Source of the DNA: Linanthus parryae
Taxonomy: Eukaryota > Streptophyta > Magnoliopsida > Ericales > Polemoniaceae
DNA length: 64,000 nucleotides
Direction: 5' to 3'
NCBI GenBank assembly: GCA_023055425.1
Contig: JALGPY010000003.1
Span: 75,057,491 to 75,121,490 of the forward strand
Shown: in pieces, positions 1 to 12,043 of the stretch
How positions within the stretch are numbered: position 1 is the first letter of the stretch
Layout of the letters: each line of letters starts with the position of its first letter
Notes under the pieces: model-generated
The model's input: the letters and a program-made list of their open reading frames with translations, nothing else
Databases searched by the model: none
What the model was told of the DNA's origin: nothing
Program-made: the position numbers and the translations under genes

Positions 1-27
1 AGTACTTACAAAGTTCTTTGGCTTAAA

Positions 28-1775
28 TTAACTTCTTATATGTTTACCCTGAGCACAAGCTTTGCATACCTCTTCATTCTTGGACTTGATAGCGGTTAGA
101 CCTCTTACCAAGTCTTTGGCAACCAACATGTTCAAAGTGTGCAAGCTAGTGTATCCAAGCTTTCTTTTCCAAAGCATTGAATCCTCTTTCAAGGCCTTGA
201 GACACTTCATACTATCTCCTGCAACTTTGTTAGTGTGCAAAGTGTAAAAAATGTTTGACCTTGAGGCAGTGAGGATGCAAATTCCTGATTACTCATTTTG
301 CACCACACATTTCTCTTTATCAAAAATAACTTTGTTTCCATTGTCACATAACTGAGATACACTAAGAAAATTGAATTTCAAGTCATCAACTAAGTAGACA
401 TTAGAAATTGAGTTTTTAGAATCTGTACCAACTTTAGCAATACCTTTTATGTTGCATTTGCCTTTTTCATCAAGTGCGATTGGACCTTCAGATTGCTCTT
501 TCAGTTCTGAGAATAAAGATCTCTTTCCACTCATATGTCTGGAGCAACCACTGTCTATAAACAGTTTATGTTCTTTGCTCTTGGTGACAGCCTGCAAACA
601 TCATTCACTGCCTTACCCAGCTGTTAGACCAAGTGAGGAATTTAGATTCATATTCAGGGTCAACCATGTTAGGTGGTGTAACCCCTCTATGAACCCAAAG
701 CTGCTTAACTTGTCCTTTAATTTGAACTGGAAAAGTGTTCCTCATTATGTGAGGGTCTCTTTTTCTAAAAGGACAACTCATCTTAAAATGACCTGTTCTG
801 TTGCAGTAATGGCACTTAGGAGAATTTCTGCTACCGGCCTTCACAAATATGGTGTTGTTTTTTTTTGGGAAAGTTTGGATGGTAACAAATACCAGTTTTG
901 TGAACAAACTTTAAGCTTCCTCCAAGAATCAGGTTTTAATTGTGTTATGAGCCAGCAAGTTTGATAATAACTTTCTTGGATGCTTGAAGTTTCTCAGTTA
1001 GTGTAGTCCTTTGTGCCTCTAATTCATCAAACATATTTCTTAGAGCAACGATACACTCACTTTAAAGATATTTTCCAATGACTACTTCCTTGACTTGAGT
1101 TTTCAAGGCTTTGAAAATTGGTTTCCAAACCCTTGAAATCCCTGTCAGATTTCATCTGAGAAAGTTCAAACTTCTGATTTTGACAAACAAGATGCAAATA
1201 GCAGTAGTCTTTGGTTCCCATTTGGCTTTGGGAAGTCTTCTCAAAATCTTCATGAATTTCTCTTCATTGGAAAAATATTTTCTCAAGGAGTCCAGATTTT
1301 TGACAATGTCAGTGAGCCTCTTGAACATGTCCTTGATGGACTCACATCCATCCATTTTAAACAGTTCATACTCTCTAAGAAATATGTTGATATTTGTTGC
1401 TGATATTTGTCTGCTTGACTTGACTGGTTCCTTTAAAGGTTACCACCATTTGTCACACATTTCTTTAGCAGTTTTGCAACCTGAAATCCTGTTGAATTCA
1501 TCTGCACTCAAAGCACAAGATAAGAGATTCATTGCTCTGTAATTTTTGAAAAACTGTTCTAACTCAGAAGCATAAAGTGAATCCTAAGTCTTGGGAGTTC
1601 TGATCCCATCTTTCTCTGTGTAGAATTTATGAGGAATATTTTGTATGATAGTCCACAAATCTATATCTTGATCAATGATTAACATTTTCATCAGGGCCTT
1701 CCAGTGCACAAAGTTGTCACCACATAATAGAGGAGGTCTATTAGCAGCTCTTCCCCTGAGAGAAACCACCATCAC
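28..1775 (-). pseudogene. gag-pol remnant of SIRE-1 (gag to GAG-pre-integrase)
   Basis: The Gag start is at 1775-1584, with residues such as FVHWKALMKM and LWTIIQN. The next gag fragment (1355-1152) contains MFKRLTDIVKNLDSL and LPKAKWEPKTT. About 700 bp present in SIRE-2 are then missing, including the first CCHC knuckle. The second knuckle, CHYCNRTGHFKMSCP (CX2CX4HX4C), is intact in 907-605. The protease fragment (597-289) keeps the FIDSGCSRHMSG active site. The GAG-pre-integrase fragment (240-28) has LGY where the family has LGH, so a zinc ligand is lost. Stops separate the pieces. In function the frame would encode capsid and nucleocapsid proteins and the aspartic protease; it is dead here. 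Confidence 0.85.
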
Positions 1776-1820
1776 CTATAGTACTCATAATCACAAGGTG
1801 GTTAAATCTATGCAGTGATA

Positions 1821-1835
1821 CAAGCTCTGATACCA
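1821..1835 (-). promoter_or_regulatory. Primer binding site of SIRE-1 (initiator Met tRNA type)
   Basis: The minus strand reads TGGTATCAGAGCTTG, which matches the complement of the plant initiator Met tRNA 3' end commonly used by Ty1/copia elements. It lies two bases from the LTR inner end and fixes the LTR boundary. Confidence 0.85.
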
Positions 1836-1837
1836 AT

Positions 1838-3061
1838 TAAAAGATAATAATGTAGGATCAATACTCTAAAGGGGGGGGGGGGGGTTGAACAGAGTATGTC
1901 AACTTTTGCTAAAAGTGTGGTTTCAAACAAGTTTGTGGCAATTGATGATTATTTCAAGTCCTTCAAACGAATTTCAAGTCCTTGAAATCAAAACAGATAG
2001 TAGAAAGAATACTGAGATTTTTGCAGGGCCTTGAAATGACTTTCAAGCCCTTGAACTGAAAAACCTTTTTTGTACAGCAAATAAGCTATATATAGAACAC
2101 CAAGATAAATGCAAGAGACACAGAGATTTATAAAGTTCGGTCCACTTGGACCTACGTCTCTACCACATACACTTGATTTCTGCAGGATTTTCAACTCAAT
2201 TCTTATTAATCAAAATCTACGCACTATATCTCAAGCACAGAGAGTTCCCTTACTCCGTTATAGCTTGTGGTTCTAACTAATATATATAACACCTAATCTA
2301 GCTAATTGATTGAACAAGAATTCTTTATTTGTTCCGCTGAAAAATTCACGAGAATAAGATGTTAGAAGTATTATCTAAATGATATAAAAATATAGATCAG
2401 AATGAAAAACATCGAGAACTGATGAAGCAGTTGAACGTACAGTGATCATATGAAGAGTGGATTGAGTGAATGAATCTCCTTTTGTGTTGCTTGTCAATCC
2501 CGAGAGTGTCTCTGTTTTTCTGTGTTCGTTCCCTTCTTCTATTCTTTCAGTCATTCGCTCTTATGCAGCTAGTTTGAATTGATGATCTTCAAGATCTTCT
2601 CAAAACAAAATTTCCTAAAAATCACCAGCATGTCTTGACTTGTCTAACAGCTCGTCCCAACGGCTAGTTGCTTAATATCTTTAGAGATATTGACTAGATA
2701 TTGTAGCTGAGTATGTTAGGAAGGTCCATACATGTTTGCACAATCTCATACTCAATCTGTCAATCAAATTTCTTTTTCTGCAAGAACACAGTTTAGGAAA
2801 TAGTCCCTTCAAAATAGGTAACTACTTATCCCTGCAAAAACTTGTTCAAACAAATAGATTAGCCACATTTTAGAGTACCAAAATGGTTTGTCTTTCATCA
2901 TCAAATAACACATAATCAATCATAGGGAATCAGGAGTCAGACTAGAATCAAAAGCTCCCCCTAAGTTCATGCTGCAGTGTATATTTCAAACCTTTGAAAA
3001 CAGTTTCAAGGCCTTGAAACAGACAAGCTGTTTCGAGACTTTGAAACAAGCTGAACTTACA
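1838..3061 (-). repeat. 5' LTR of SIRE-1
   Basis: A 1224-bp LTR. On the minus strand it begins TGTAAGTTCAGCTTG, as in both SIRE-2 LTRs. It holds several copies of the CAAGGCCTTGAA palindrome (around 2025-2055 and 2985-3045). The U5 end has the family hairpin (1861-1898) with a run of 14 G on the plus strand. No TSD can be tested because the other LTR is off-window. Confidence 0.85.
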
Positions 3062-3183
3062 ATGTTTTTTTTGAATAAAAAGCTCATAAGTAGGTGGAGA
3101 ATGTGATATTTCTACTCGTTGATGATCTGTTCCTAGTTGAATCATGCCATGAGTATAGGGGATTATTGAATGGAGATGAAAAA
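3062..3183 (+). other. Short internal piece of ATH-1 between two insertions
   Basis: 122 bp lie between the outer end of the SIRE-1 LTR and the solo LTR starting at 3184. The sequence continues at 6406, where the text runs on from the host side. It holds no usable open frame. Assignment to ATH-1 is by continuity only. Confidence 0.45.
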
Positions 3184-3888
3184 TGTAACACCCCTTGTTC
3201 CCAAGCTCTCCGTTCCGGACCGGAGAGCCCATGAGGGTGCTACTAAAATGAAGCGGCGGAAATCAAGAACAACACATCTCATACTTATATATTACAACTC
3301 TTAATTGTCTCAACATAATATACTATTACACGATATGAAGTGATACTAAGAGTTCAGCTTATTTGAGTGCTAACAAATACTAGATGAGTATCGAATTGCG
3401 CTACCACATAATCCATCTCTTAAAACCTGCAGAGAAAAGAAAAAAAGACCGCATTTTTTCTATAGTCAGCAATGAAATACTGAGTGAGTAACACCCAAGC
3501 ACGTAAATCGGATACAAGATATTTTATCTCAAGTAGAAAATAATAAATGGATGAAGAGTAAATATTTCACAAGTATTTAACTTCACATAGAGATACAGCG
3601 GAAGTAAAGACAGTGGAATAGCAAGACATTCCCGAGTTCTTGTAAATTTTCCAGAAAAATCTCCAATAATCATAATTAAATCCATAGCCAATATCCCAAC
3701 CTTTTAGTCTCAATATATCCATTTCCATTAATACCATCCAATATCCAAACCATTTGATCCATTAGTTGATACGGGAAGAACAATCCATCACAAGCATCCA
3801 AGACCTTAAGTGCCTGCACCCCCCTAAGACTTCTTGCGGCCAGAGAGGTGAGAACATGGAGCGGCCCAGCAGGTTGCGACCGGGTTAA

Positions 3889-4046
3889 AATACACAGGCC
3901 GAGTGGACGAAGCCAACATCGACAATAATAATCACAGGTCGAGTGGACGAAGCAAACACGACAATAATAATCACAGGACGAGTTGACGAAGCCAACACGA
4001 CAATAATAATCACATGACGAGTGGACGAAGCCAACACAACAATAAT
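3889..4046. repeat. Minisatellite, about 38-bp unit, four copies
   Basis: Four head-to-tail units share GGACGAAGCCAACA and CGACAATAATAATCACA. They produce a repetitive minus-strand peptide (IIIVVLASSTR repeats, 3885-4076) that I regard as a by-product. The array lies inside the chromovirus-like solo LTR. Confidence 0.85.
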
Positions 4047-4872
4047 AATAAGTTTCCCCTGCACAACTCTTTCCACTTTACGTTATTACGCGTTATTATT
4101 TTTACGTGTCATTTTCAAAGAAAATATTTCAAACATAACCAAATCTCAAGTAAAGCATGTAAGTCATAAAACACATTTTGAGACAAATTTTAAAATCATA
4201 TTATAACACGAAAGAAGCTAGGCACGCTAGACCTGACATGTTTACTCACCTCAATAAAACAGCAAATAGCACGTAATAACTTCGACGGGTAGAAGTAGCC
4301 CTCGTCGACGAACTCGTCATCTACAAGTTTATAATTTCTACTCAGCCACAAGCTCAACTAGCACGTATAATCCAACGTGAAACACTATAGTTTCTAATGA
4401 AGGTCGAAGAGTGCCTTATTTGATTTTAATACATCCCCGATTCTTTCTATCTTGCTATACTCATGACGAACACGCTAATTTCTACATAAAAATGATGACA
4501 TTCTCAAATTATAGTTATAGAATATTGACATTCAAACTTCATAAATAATACACTTGTATTTTAAATAGTGAGAAAACAATATATTTACTTTTAGAAATTT
4601 CTAAGTATGGACTCTTACAATAGGAAAATACTAGCTTAGACTTTATTATGAAGAAATACATTTTGTTCTTAATATTCTAACAATTAATTTTAACTTTTCT
4701 ATATGAAATTATTTATAGCAAAGAAATTGTTTAGTCAATGAAATTAATTATTAGGGATATATTCTTAATAGTGAAATAAAAAGACTATATACTAACTTGT
4801 TTAGGAGATGATACCATAAAATGTATACTAGGAAGAATAAGTATTATCTAACATCTATTTATAGGTATGAGG

Positions 4873-4873
4873 A

Positions 4874-4970
<97 letters not shown>
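4873..4970. repeat. (ATT)n microsatellite
   Basis: An uninterrupted ATT/TTA triplet run of about 98 bp inside the solo LTR, in a very AT-rich stretch. Confidence 0.97.
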
Positions 4971-4972
<2 letters not shown>

Positions 4973-5268
4973 TTAGAGAAAGATAAATCATTAAATAAAG
5001 AAACAATTCATAAACTTATTTTATTCTAAAAACGATATTTGGACAAGCAATTTATTTAGAATGTCAATTTACAATATTTTGAGATTAGCTAATTAAACAA
5101 AACGATATTGGTTATTCAATAATAGGCATAGTATATTAGACAACTCTAGTTTACTTTGTAACAACTATTTATTGTAAAATTTTATTACCCGAGCTATTTT
5201 TGCATACTTAAATAATAATTATAAAATTCAGAAATTAATTTAATCCGAAATTTCCTATCTTTAATTTC

Positions 5269-5270
<2 letters not shown>

Positions 5271-5343
<73 letters not shown>
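5271..5343. repeat. (TG)n microsatellite
   Basis: A run of about 36 TG dinucleotides inside the solo LTR, ending GTGCGTGC. Confidence 0.97.
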
Positions 5344-5347
<4 letters not shown>

Positions 5348-5594
5348 CTTATATAGTTATGTAAATATCATTTCCTTAAAAGACAACAAAACCCCCTACT
5401 AAAATATTCAGATGCCACAATAAGTACCCTTGGCTTTTACAAAACAACCCCCTTCTAATAACCTATAACCAATTTCGGTAAGAGACAGTTTATACCCCAG
5501 GTTTTATGAAAAGACACTTTCATCCCCCTTTCATGAACTTTGAGTTTGATTGATCTAAACATGGATTTATGCCTCAAGTTATGATTTTGATTGA

Positions 5595-6201
5595 CTAAAT
5601 CGTAAAATTGGATGGCAAAAACCGCATGAAACGTTCGAGAAATGAGTCGGGTCGAGCTTCCTGTCGACGGCGCTCGACGGTATTGGCCGACGGGGCTTCT
5701 CCGGTGACTTTCAACTTAGTCTTGAACCTTTTGGAGCTCGATCGGACCATCTGGAGGCGTCTGGAGCAGAGGAGGAGGGATGGGTGCCGCTGTTTTTGCT
5801 CCAATTCGAAGCTCGCTGGAAACAATGGTGATGGCGGCGGCGGCTTGGGTCCGTTGGTTGCCGCTGCTATTTCTGCTGCTACCTCTGTCTTCTTCTGGTT
5901 CTGGGCAGAGATATGGAGTGACAGATAGAGAGAGACAGACAGAAGTAGGTGGTGGTGGTGCTTTGCCGGTGGGTTTCTCGTCGGGGGAGGCACCGACGGT
6001 GGTGGCGCTTCTGCTGCTGCTGCTCCTGCTCCTGATTAGGCAGAGAGACAGAGAGGGAGATAATAGATGGAGAAGGCTGTGGTGGTGATGGTGTTGGTCT
6101 CGGGGGTGGTGGTGGTTGTTCCCGAAGAAGAGAAGAAGAGAAGAAATAGGGAGAGGGAGAGAGATGTACAGGGGGAGAGAGAGAAAATGTTGGGGAAACA
6201 T
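5595..6201 (-). other. GC-richer ORF-bearing block inside the solo LTR
   Basis: Overlapping open frames occur on both strands (minus 5993-5595, 132 aa; minus 6201-5716, 161 aa; plus 5608-5928 and 5780-6088). The predicted peptides are low-complexity (His, Pro, Ser and Leu runs) and match no family I recognise. On the minus strand the block is preceded by a CT-rich tract (about 6200-6120), like a plant 5' leader. It may be LTR leader sequence with chance ORFs or a captured exon. I do not claim a gene. Confidence 0.3.
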
Positions 6202-6405
6202 AATTTGGGTTTCCTAAGTAACTTTATAGGTAAAGACAATTACACCCCTCCTAGTTCTCATAACTTCAAAAGTAACCCCCAACGATAACTATTTAAATAT
6301 CATCCAATTAGAACTACCTCCCATACTAGTCATATATTTTGAAAATAACAGCTTAAACTTTACGAAAATACGTCAATAATACTTAAAAAAAGACGGGGTG
6401 TTACA

Positions 6406-6870
6406 AAGAAAGACCCCAATTTTATGCGGTTCATGAATTGCCACATGCAATTCCAAGACAAACACTAGGAAAGGAAGCAGTCAAGACGACACTCCTTGCC
6501 ATTACTGTTCCACTTGGGATTCTATTCCAAAATAACCGATCCTCGATGATATTGATTTTGAAGAATTGGAAAAAGAAGAAGAAGAAGAAGAAGAAGAAGA
6601 AGAAGAAGAAGAAGAAGAAGAAGAAGAAGAAGAAGAAGAAGAAGAAGAAGAAGAAGAAGAAAAAGAAGAAGAGGAAAGGTACAAGGTGTCATGATGTGGT
6701 GAATGAATCCTCGAGAAGATCGGTGATCAAGCAGTGGAAACACAATAAGAAGAAATTTTTAAAGGCTGTCTTCGACAACTTTTTCTTGCCATAAGCATCT
6801 CATGCATGCTCACTTGAGAAGAGACAAAGAGAGAAGCGATGGTGGAATAAGAAAAAGTGGAGATAAAAAT
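6406..6870 (+). pseudogene. Gag-like ORF remnant of ATH-1
   Basis: This is degraded coding sequence of the non-autonomous Athila-like group. The open stretch 6438-6794 is dominated by a lysine run produced by the (AAG)n microsatellite. Downstream, 6831-6863 encodes a tail resembling EKRWWNKKKW in another frame. The same tail, EKRWWKKKKW, occurs in ATH-2 (around 15593-15625) and ATH-5 (around 57775-57807). No enzymatic motif is present. Function is unknown, with Gag-like RNA binding the simplest guess from the basic tail. Confidence 0.45.
6570..6670. repeat. (AAG)n microsatellite
   Basis: Roughly 30 AAG/GAA triplets grown from a lysine-coding stretch (NWKKKK). ATH-5 has only a short version at the corresponding place (NWKKKKK at 57661-57681). 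Confidence 0.95.
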
Positions 6871-8710
6871 CTCCTTAAACATCTTTTGAGGTAACTGAGT
6901 CGGGCCGTCGACCTTAAATTACAAGGCGCTTGTTGGAAGTAACCCAACCTATTTATTGCTTTAGTGTAGGGAGTGCGTTTTTACATACAATTCTGTTCTT
7001 TATTTATCTATGTGGAAAGATGAGAGAGAGGGACTGACATTTTTTCCAAGTTATATATTTGAGCAGGTTATAGCATAGTCAACCCCGGTGTGCCATGGCG
7101 CATGTGACCTGTACATGGACTCGTGCGTACGAGTTGGGGATTCTCCAGACACAGAGTTAAGCGGAGGTCAGTCGAACCTGGTGTGCGAGAACACACTGAC
7201 CCTAGGGGAGCATAGTGGCGCCACTACTGTTCTTGGGGACTGCTCGGTGCATATTTATTCCCCACCCTTGAGGTGGTTGTGAGTATCTCTTTCCTTTTGT
7301 TGGAGTACGTGTCTCTTTTGATATATATGTCATGCTCCATCTCATCTACTGGCATGTTTCATTGAATGTTGAGTCTTTTTCATAATCTCTAAATTCGTTG
7401 AGGACAACGAAGCATTCTGTGGAGGTGGTTTGGTTTAACCGTTTGCTAGTCAAATGTGTCTTGCATAGCCAGTTACATGTAGGATGTGTCTAGTTCGTAT
7501 TGTGAGTCAGTGTTGTGATTTATGTTATGTTTTTACTTTTATATAATTTAGTCTACCAACCAAAGAGTTTAATTGTGTAGTGTCAATTTTTTTTGTGTGT
7601 CAGCCTTGCATATAGAGTAAGGGTATTATGAAGAAAAAAAATAGAAAATCCACAAAAAATAAAAAAAATTAAAATTTGAGAAAAAGGCAATTTAATATCT
7701 TGAAAATGAAGAGAGCTTAGTGAATGAGTTCTTTTGAGTATAAAGTGTCGTAGTAGGAAATTTTTTTCCTTTAAATATTGTGTAGAGGTTTCACTAAGGA
7801 TGTCCTGGGAATTTTTGGAAGTTGTGATAGAATGACATGTAAACTATACATAAGTTTCCTATAGTGTTCTAATTAGATTGAGTTCGTGCTAGCTGAATAT
7901 TCTGTTTTCAAGTTGAAACTTGTGGTTTCTTGTTGATCTAGGGTGGACCTTCGTGTAGAGTTGGTTTGATGTGGTACAGTTGCCTCAAACTAAGTGAAAT
8001 TGAGGGGCGTACACCACCATCCATTACAGTGGTCACAAACGAAAAAGCCCACCCTGTTATGCTCTACTACACGGTTGTAAAAACAGACGAGGAATGAAAA
8101 TAAAATCTGAAAAAAAAAATTGTGCTTCTAAGAGAAACAACCTAATGTGCTTCCGGTCACCCGAAAAATTTGGATTCCATCCAAGTAGAGGTTAGAGAGG
8201 AAACTAGAGTCAAGCCTAATTTCACTTGAGCTATGACTCCCTTCATCGGAATAATTTGCATTCAAACGCAATAATGACTAAGAGAGTTTGAAAACCTCTG
8301 ACGATTCAGCGAAGAAAGGCTTCATTGAAATTGAACCGAATTAGACCCAATGAAGCTTAGGACATTCTTGTGTCTCGGGTTGAATTGGTGGAAGAAAATG
8401 GACGCCTTAGTGAGATTTTGAATAGTTTTTTTTTGTTTTTTTTTTCAAATTCTTGCTACGTGTATGTGAGTTTCAAAAAGGATTAGTGAAAGCTTGATGA
8501 TTTTCAGTTTTATGAGAGGGAGATCGCATATTTTGGCCAAAAAGAGATAAATTGGATATTTGTGTTAAATACTTGTTTTAAGATCGAGTCTAGATTTGCA
8601 TTGCATCATATTGCTGCATTAGAGTGTCGCGAGTCATGTTCGAGTCGTTTGAGTCTTGTTGGCTATTCGACAATTAGATGTTGTAGCTGAGACTTTGCTC
8701 GGGATGCGCA
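6871..8710 (+). other. Conserved 3' noncoding region of ATH-1
   Basis: There is no convincing ORF. Blocks are shared with ATH-2 and ATH-5: GTGTGCCATGGCG (about 7089), GTTGAGGACAACGAA (about 7397), an A-rich tract (7636-7690), and the 20-mer GGTGGACCTTCGTGTAGAGT (about 7941-7960). A short inverted repeat (ACCAC/GTGGT, 8012-8033) follows. The region lies directly upstream of the PPT. Confidence 0.7.
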
Positions 8711-8731
8711 AATGGCAAGTGTGGGGGTATT
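8711..8731 (+). promoter_or_regulatory. Polypurine tract of ATH-1
   Basis: AAGTGTGGGGGTATT directly precedes the LTR start. The same string precedes the 3' LTRs of ATH-2 (25994-26014) and ATH-5 (59708-59729). It would prime plus-strand DNA synthesis. Confidence 0.75.
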
Positions 8732-10238
8732 TTATAACTCCTTCATAAGAGTTATCCTACGTATGTAATACATTGCTATTTGTGTGAGTTTCGATGCGAA
8801 GTGACGAAATTTACGCCAATTCTTGTGAAGAATGAGCTTGTTGTGATTTATTGCTAGTCCGGGCGTTTTTATGTGTTTTTAGATGTTATTTGTCAAATAT
8901 AATCGCTTGGTATGCTTGTTCATGTTTTCATGATAGGAAAGGATGCTAAAACGTTGCTAGGAGACATGAAACGAATTTCGAAGATGAGAAAGCTCGGGAA
9001 TGGCCAAGGAGAATGAAGAGAGGAGAAGTTAAAGGAGCAAAAGTGACCAACCTTCACTATTTGGATGATATCTTGAGTTCTACATGGTCTACTATAGTGA
9101 GACGGGTAGAAAATTAAATTAGACTCAATGAGCTTTCTAACGGTATGTCACGGAGCTCATTCAAAGGATGGACCAGAAAGTTATGGTCCGGCGAAGACGA
9201 CGCAGAAATGAAGAAAAGTTGGTAAAGTTGCACGGGACCAGTGTGCAGTGTTTGGGATATATCTGGATCTACAGATGGAATTTTGGAGAAAAACCAACCC
9301 CATTAGAAAGTAGACATTCAGATCTTTCCAAAAATATAAGATAGGCCCAAACCGGAGTCGGTATGATGGAGAAAAAGCCTGCACAACGTCAGCTTATGAA
9401 TTATGTCCGAGAATTGCAAACTGGAGGGGCTGATTTGCAAATTCGGCCACAACACATAGAAAATCGTGCCTATGCCTATATATCACGATTTTTTGACCTA
9501 CTAGACAAAGTAGGCTTCTGGAGACAAGGAAGAACACGTTGGAGGAAGGTTTGGAGCTTGGAGTTCGTCGTGAGAGCGAGGATTCCATCGTTTGATCTCT
9601 CTTCTCTATCCTTTCCATTGTTTTTTTTATCATGATCAACGTAAACTTGTCATTATTGATCATGTATCGCAGTAGCTAAATTTATTATCAAGATATCTCA
9701 ATGGTAGCTAGGGTTTGAAGCCATTTTGGCGAATTACAAATTTGATTAACGTTTTTCTTAATTGATGATGAATGGTTGTGCTATGTTTAATTCTTATTCT
9801 TAATCCATATTTGTGTAGTTTGATCACCTATACGAAGACCATAGGTACTTTTTTTAGTGAAAGCAAAGAATTGCCCGGATAATTGAATTAAGCACGTAGT
9901 CATAGGTTTGAGAAATCAACCACAGACTATGAACATTGAGTAGAACTAGACGATCTTAATACATGTTTTAGGGAAAATAAAAAAAACTTGGTAACTCGGT
10001 TCTAGTTCAACTTAGGCATTGAAATCTCACTTGGTAACTGGGTTAGTAGTGTTGCTCGTTTGGCAAATTAATTCGTTGTAAGTGTTTCAGATCAGAATTC
10101 GTTAACGGTGGATACCTAGCAAACCTAGAGAAAATCCTGATACTCATCTCTGACATTAATCCAAAATCTCATAAATAGTTTGTTCTTTAAAATTTTACCT
10201 TAGTAAACAAACAAACTACTTGCCCACATTAAATTTAA

Positions 10239-10320
10239 GGGTAAAAGACGCTGACCACCCCTGAGTTTAGGCATAATTCCACCCCGCTACCATGGGTTTT
10301 GGAAAAAGACACTCTGCACC
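10239..10320 (+). repeat. MULE left terminal inverted repeat
   Basis: 82 bp, inverted copy of 12044-12125. Key shared blocks are GGGTAAAAGAC, CCACCCCTGAGT, AGGCATAATTCCA, TGGGTTTTGGA and TCTGCACC. Confidence 0.88.
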
Positions 10321-11571
10321 CATTTAACGGAATATTCCGTGAACACTTAGCACCCTTCTGTCATGTTCCGTTAGAAAAGTGGGTGATTGAATTTTTTAAG
10401 ACCGTATTACCCCTTTGGAGTTTTTTGCCCATGTTTATCAACAAGAACACCAAGCCAAGAACATCAAGAACACCAAAAAAAAAAAATCAACAAATTAGAA
10501 TACTGCAATTTTCATCACATGTTCTTGGTTCTCATCTCACCCAACCTAATACATTTAAGTCAAGAACTGACAAAATCACAAATGCTTTAAATGATGTGAA
10601 TTGCACTATAATTTGTTTCTTCATATGGCTGATTTCTATAAAATGTTAACAAATACAAATCAAAATGTTAGGAGTACCTAACAGATCCAAGTATTTGATC
10701 TGAAAAAATAGATTATTTCCTGGGTTTAGTTTCATTCCCTTCATGAAAATGGCAATGCAATTGCTTGTGTTCTTGCAGTGAGCTTAGAAAACATCAAAAC
10801 CATCATCTCTCTCTCCCTGTCATTGCAATGAGTCTACTGCATCCAACTGTGAAGTGGGTTCAATCCCATCTCCACAACTGATCACCATAACAGCAACCCA
10901 AAACCACACCACCGCCACATCTTTACAGTATCAGTACCTTCTTTCCTCCAATTGCCATAACTAAACCAATTTAACACCTACAACCATTCTCCCTATCTCC
11001 ACCTTAACAAACACAACCAACTACCGGTTACAGTACCTAATTGGCCTACAAACCCAGTTACAACAACCCAGTGCACCATTACACAGCCCTCCACAAACAC
11101 ATCCAATTCTCCACCTTAACAAACCACCAATATCAACCTACAAACTAACCTACTGGTACTAACCATAAATTCACCATCAAACCTTCACTGTCTTTTCCTC
11201 CATAACCAAAGGCACAACCATACCACGAGCACCTTAATTACCAACCTGAGACCATTAGACCACCGGCCATTTCTCCCAAACTCAGTACCTCCAGTATAGA
11301 ACCCCTCAGCCACCATCAACCAATCATCTAAATTGCCAATACCCCACTGTCAATCCCCAATTCAACCATCTCTACACCAATACTGAACCTGTAACTCCTT
11401 TAACAAAGCCACCAAAATTCCTTCCCCATCACCAAACCATAAACCCACCTGTAAACCGCAATTTAAACCATTAAGCAAACGTAGAAGCCACCAAATCACC
11501 AAATGCATCAACCAAATAAATCCCTTAACCTCCCCCATTCACCACTGCTTTGATTTCTTTCCACCACCAAA

Positions 11572-11940
11572 TTAGAAGCCAATCCACCTGAAGTAGAAGC
11601 CATCACCAGACCCTGAAAAAGCTGACTGAAACTCATATGAATAACCACTGAAACCCGCCAAGACTCCATCTTTGAGAGGCTTTAAGGCGAGACCTGGGAT
11701 TTGGGGGCTGCCTTCATAGACTTCGAAGAAGACGACGACGATGAAGCGGCCGTATCCACTGAAGAGGGGAAGGAAGACGTCGTTCATTCTACCCAAACGT
11801 CGTCCTCGTTCCTTTTACCAGATCCCAGGAAGAGAAAAGGAGAAGAAGAAGATGCAGAAGGAGGGAGGCGGCTGTGTTAGTGAAGAGAGAAAGAAGGGAA
11901 GAGAGAGAAAGAGATTATTAGGGTTTGACATGAATGAGAT
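11572..11940 (-). other. Leader-plus-ORF-like segment inside the MULE
   Basis: Read on the minus strand from 11940: a telo-box (AAACCCTAAT), a CT-rich tract (CTCTTTCTCTCTCTTCCC), then an ATG at 11796 opening a 74-codon ORF ending at 11572. The peptide (MGRMNDVFLPLFSGYG...) matches nothing I recognise. The arrangement is that of a plant first exon. It could be a captured gene fragment (Pack-MULE) or a TIR-proximal MULE promoter. A plus-strand ORF (11741-11968) overlaps and is probably spurious. Confidence 0.35.
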
Positions 11941-12043
11941 AGTGGTTAGGATAATATATAGGGGGTAATTTTATCACGTTTTAGGGGTAAAATGGTCTTT
12001 TTCTCCATGCAGTTAGTCAGCTGTTAGCCTCCATCCAAAAAAA

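Larger units (their letters stand above)
1..3061 (-). mobile_element. SIRE-1: partial SIRE-like Ty1/copia element
   Basis: This is the 5' half of a minus-strand Ty1/copia retrotransposon; its pol 3' half and 3' LTR lie left of the window. Read on the minus strand, the order is LTR (3061 to 1838), PBS (1835 to 1821), gag, CCHC knuckle, protease and GAG-pre-integrase. The sequence is collinear with SIRE-2 (38165 down to 35700), which supports the family call. The LTR outer end reads TGTAAG on the minus strand. The inner end, TGAAAG on the plus strand in relatives, is TAAAAG here. The right flank is 3062-3066 (ATGTT); the matching TSD is outside the window. Confidence 0.88.
3184..6405. repeat. 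Solo LTR, chromovirus (Del/Tekay)-like, 3.2 kb
   Basis: The segment begins TGTAACACCCC and ends GGGGTGTTACA, the near-palindromic termini typical of Del/Tekay-type Ty3/gypsy LTRs. The flanking 5-mers are AAAAA (3179-3183) and AAGAA (6406-6410), a 4/5 target-site duplication. No gag, pol, PBS or PPT lies inside, so it fits a solo LTR formed by LTR-LTR recombination. Inside are a minisatellite, an (ATT)n and a (TG)n microsatellite and a GC-richer block. The CT-rich leader-like strand (around 6240 down to 6050, minus) suggests minus-strand transcription, but orientation is uncertain because the termini are palindromic. Confidence 0.7.

Noticed and set aside
5595..6201. Long minus- and plus-strand ORFs with His/Pro/Leu runs as a host gene
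   Set aside because: Several frames are open at once over simple, GC-richer sequence, no domain is recognised, and the block sits inside a well-delimited solo LTR.
6438..6794. 118-codon ORF with a long lysine run
   Set aside because: The length comes from the (AAG)n expansion; both other strands' frames are open for the same reason (Ser and Leu runs).
11572..11968. Overlapping plus- and minus-strand ORFs as two genes
   Set aside because: They overlap in opposite directions with no recognised domain; at most one captured exon is plausible, and it is listed with low confidence.
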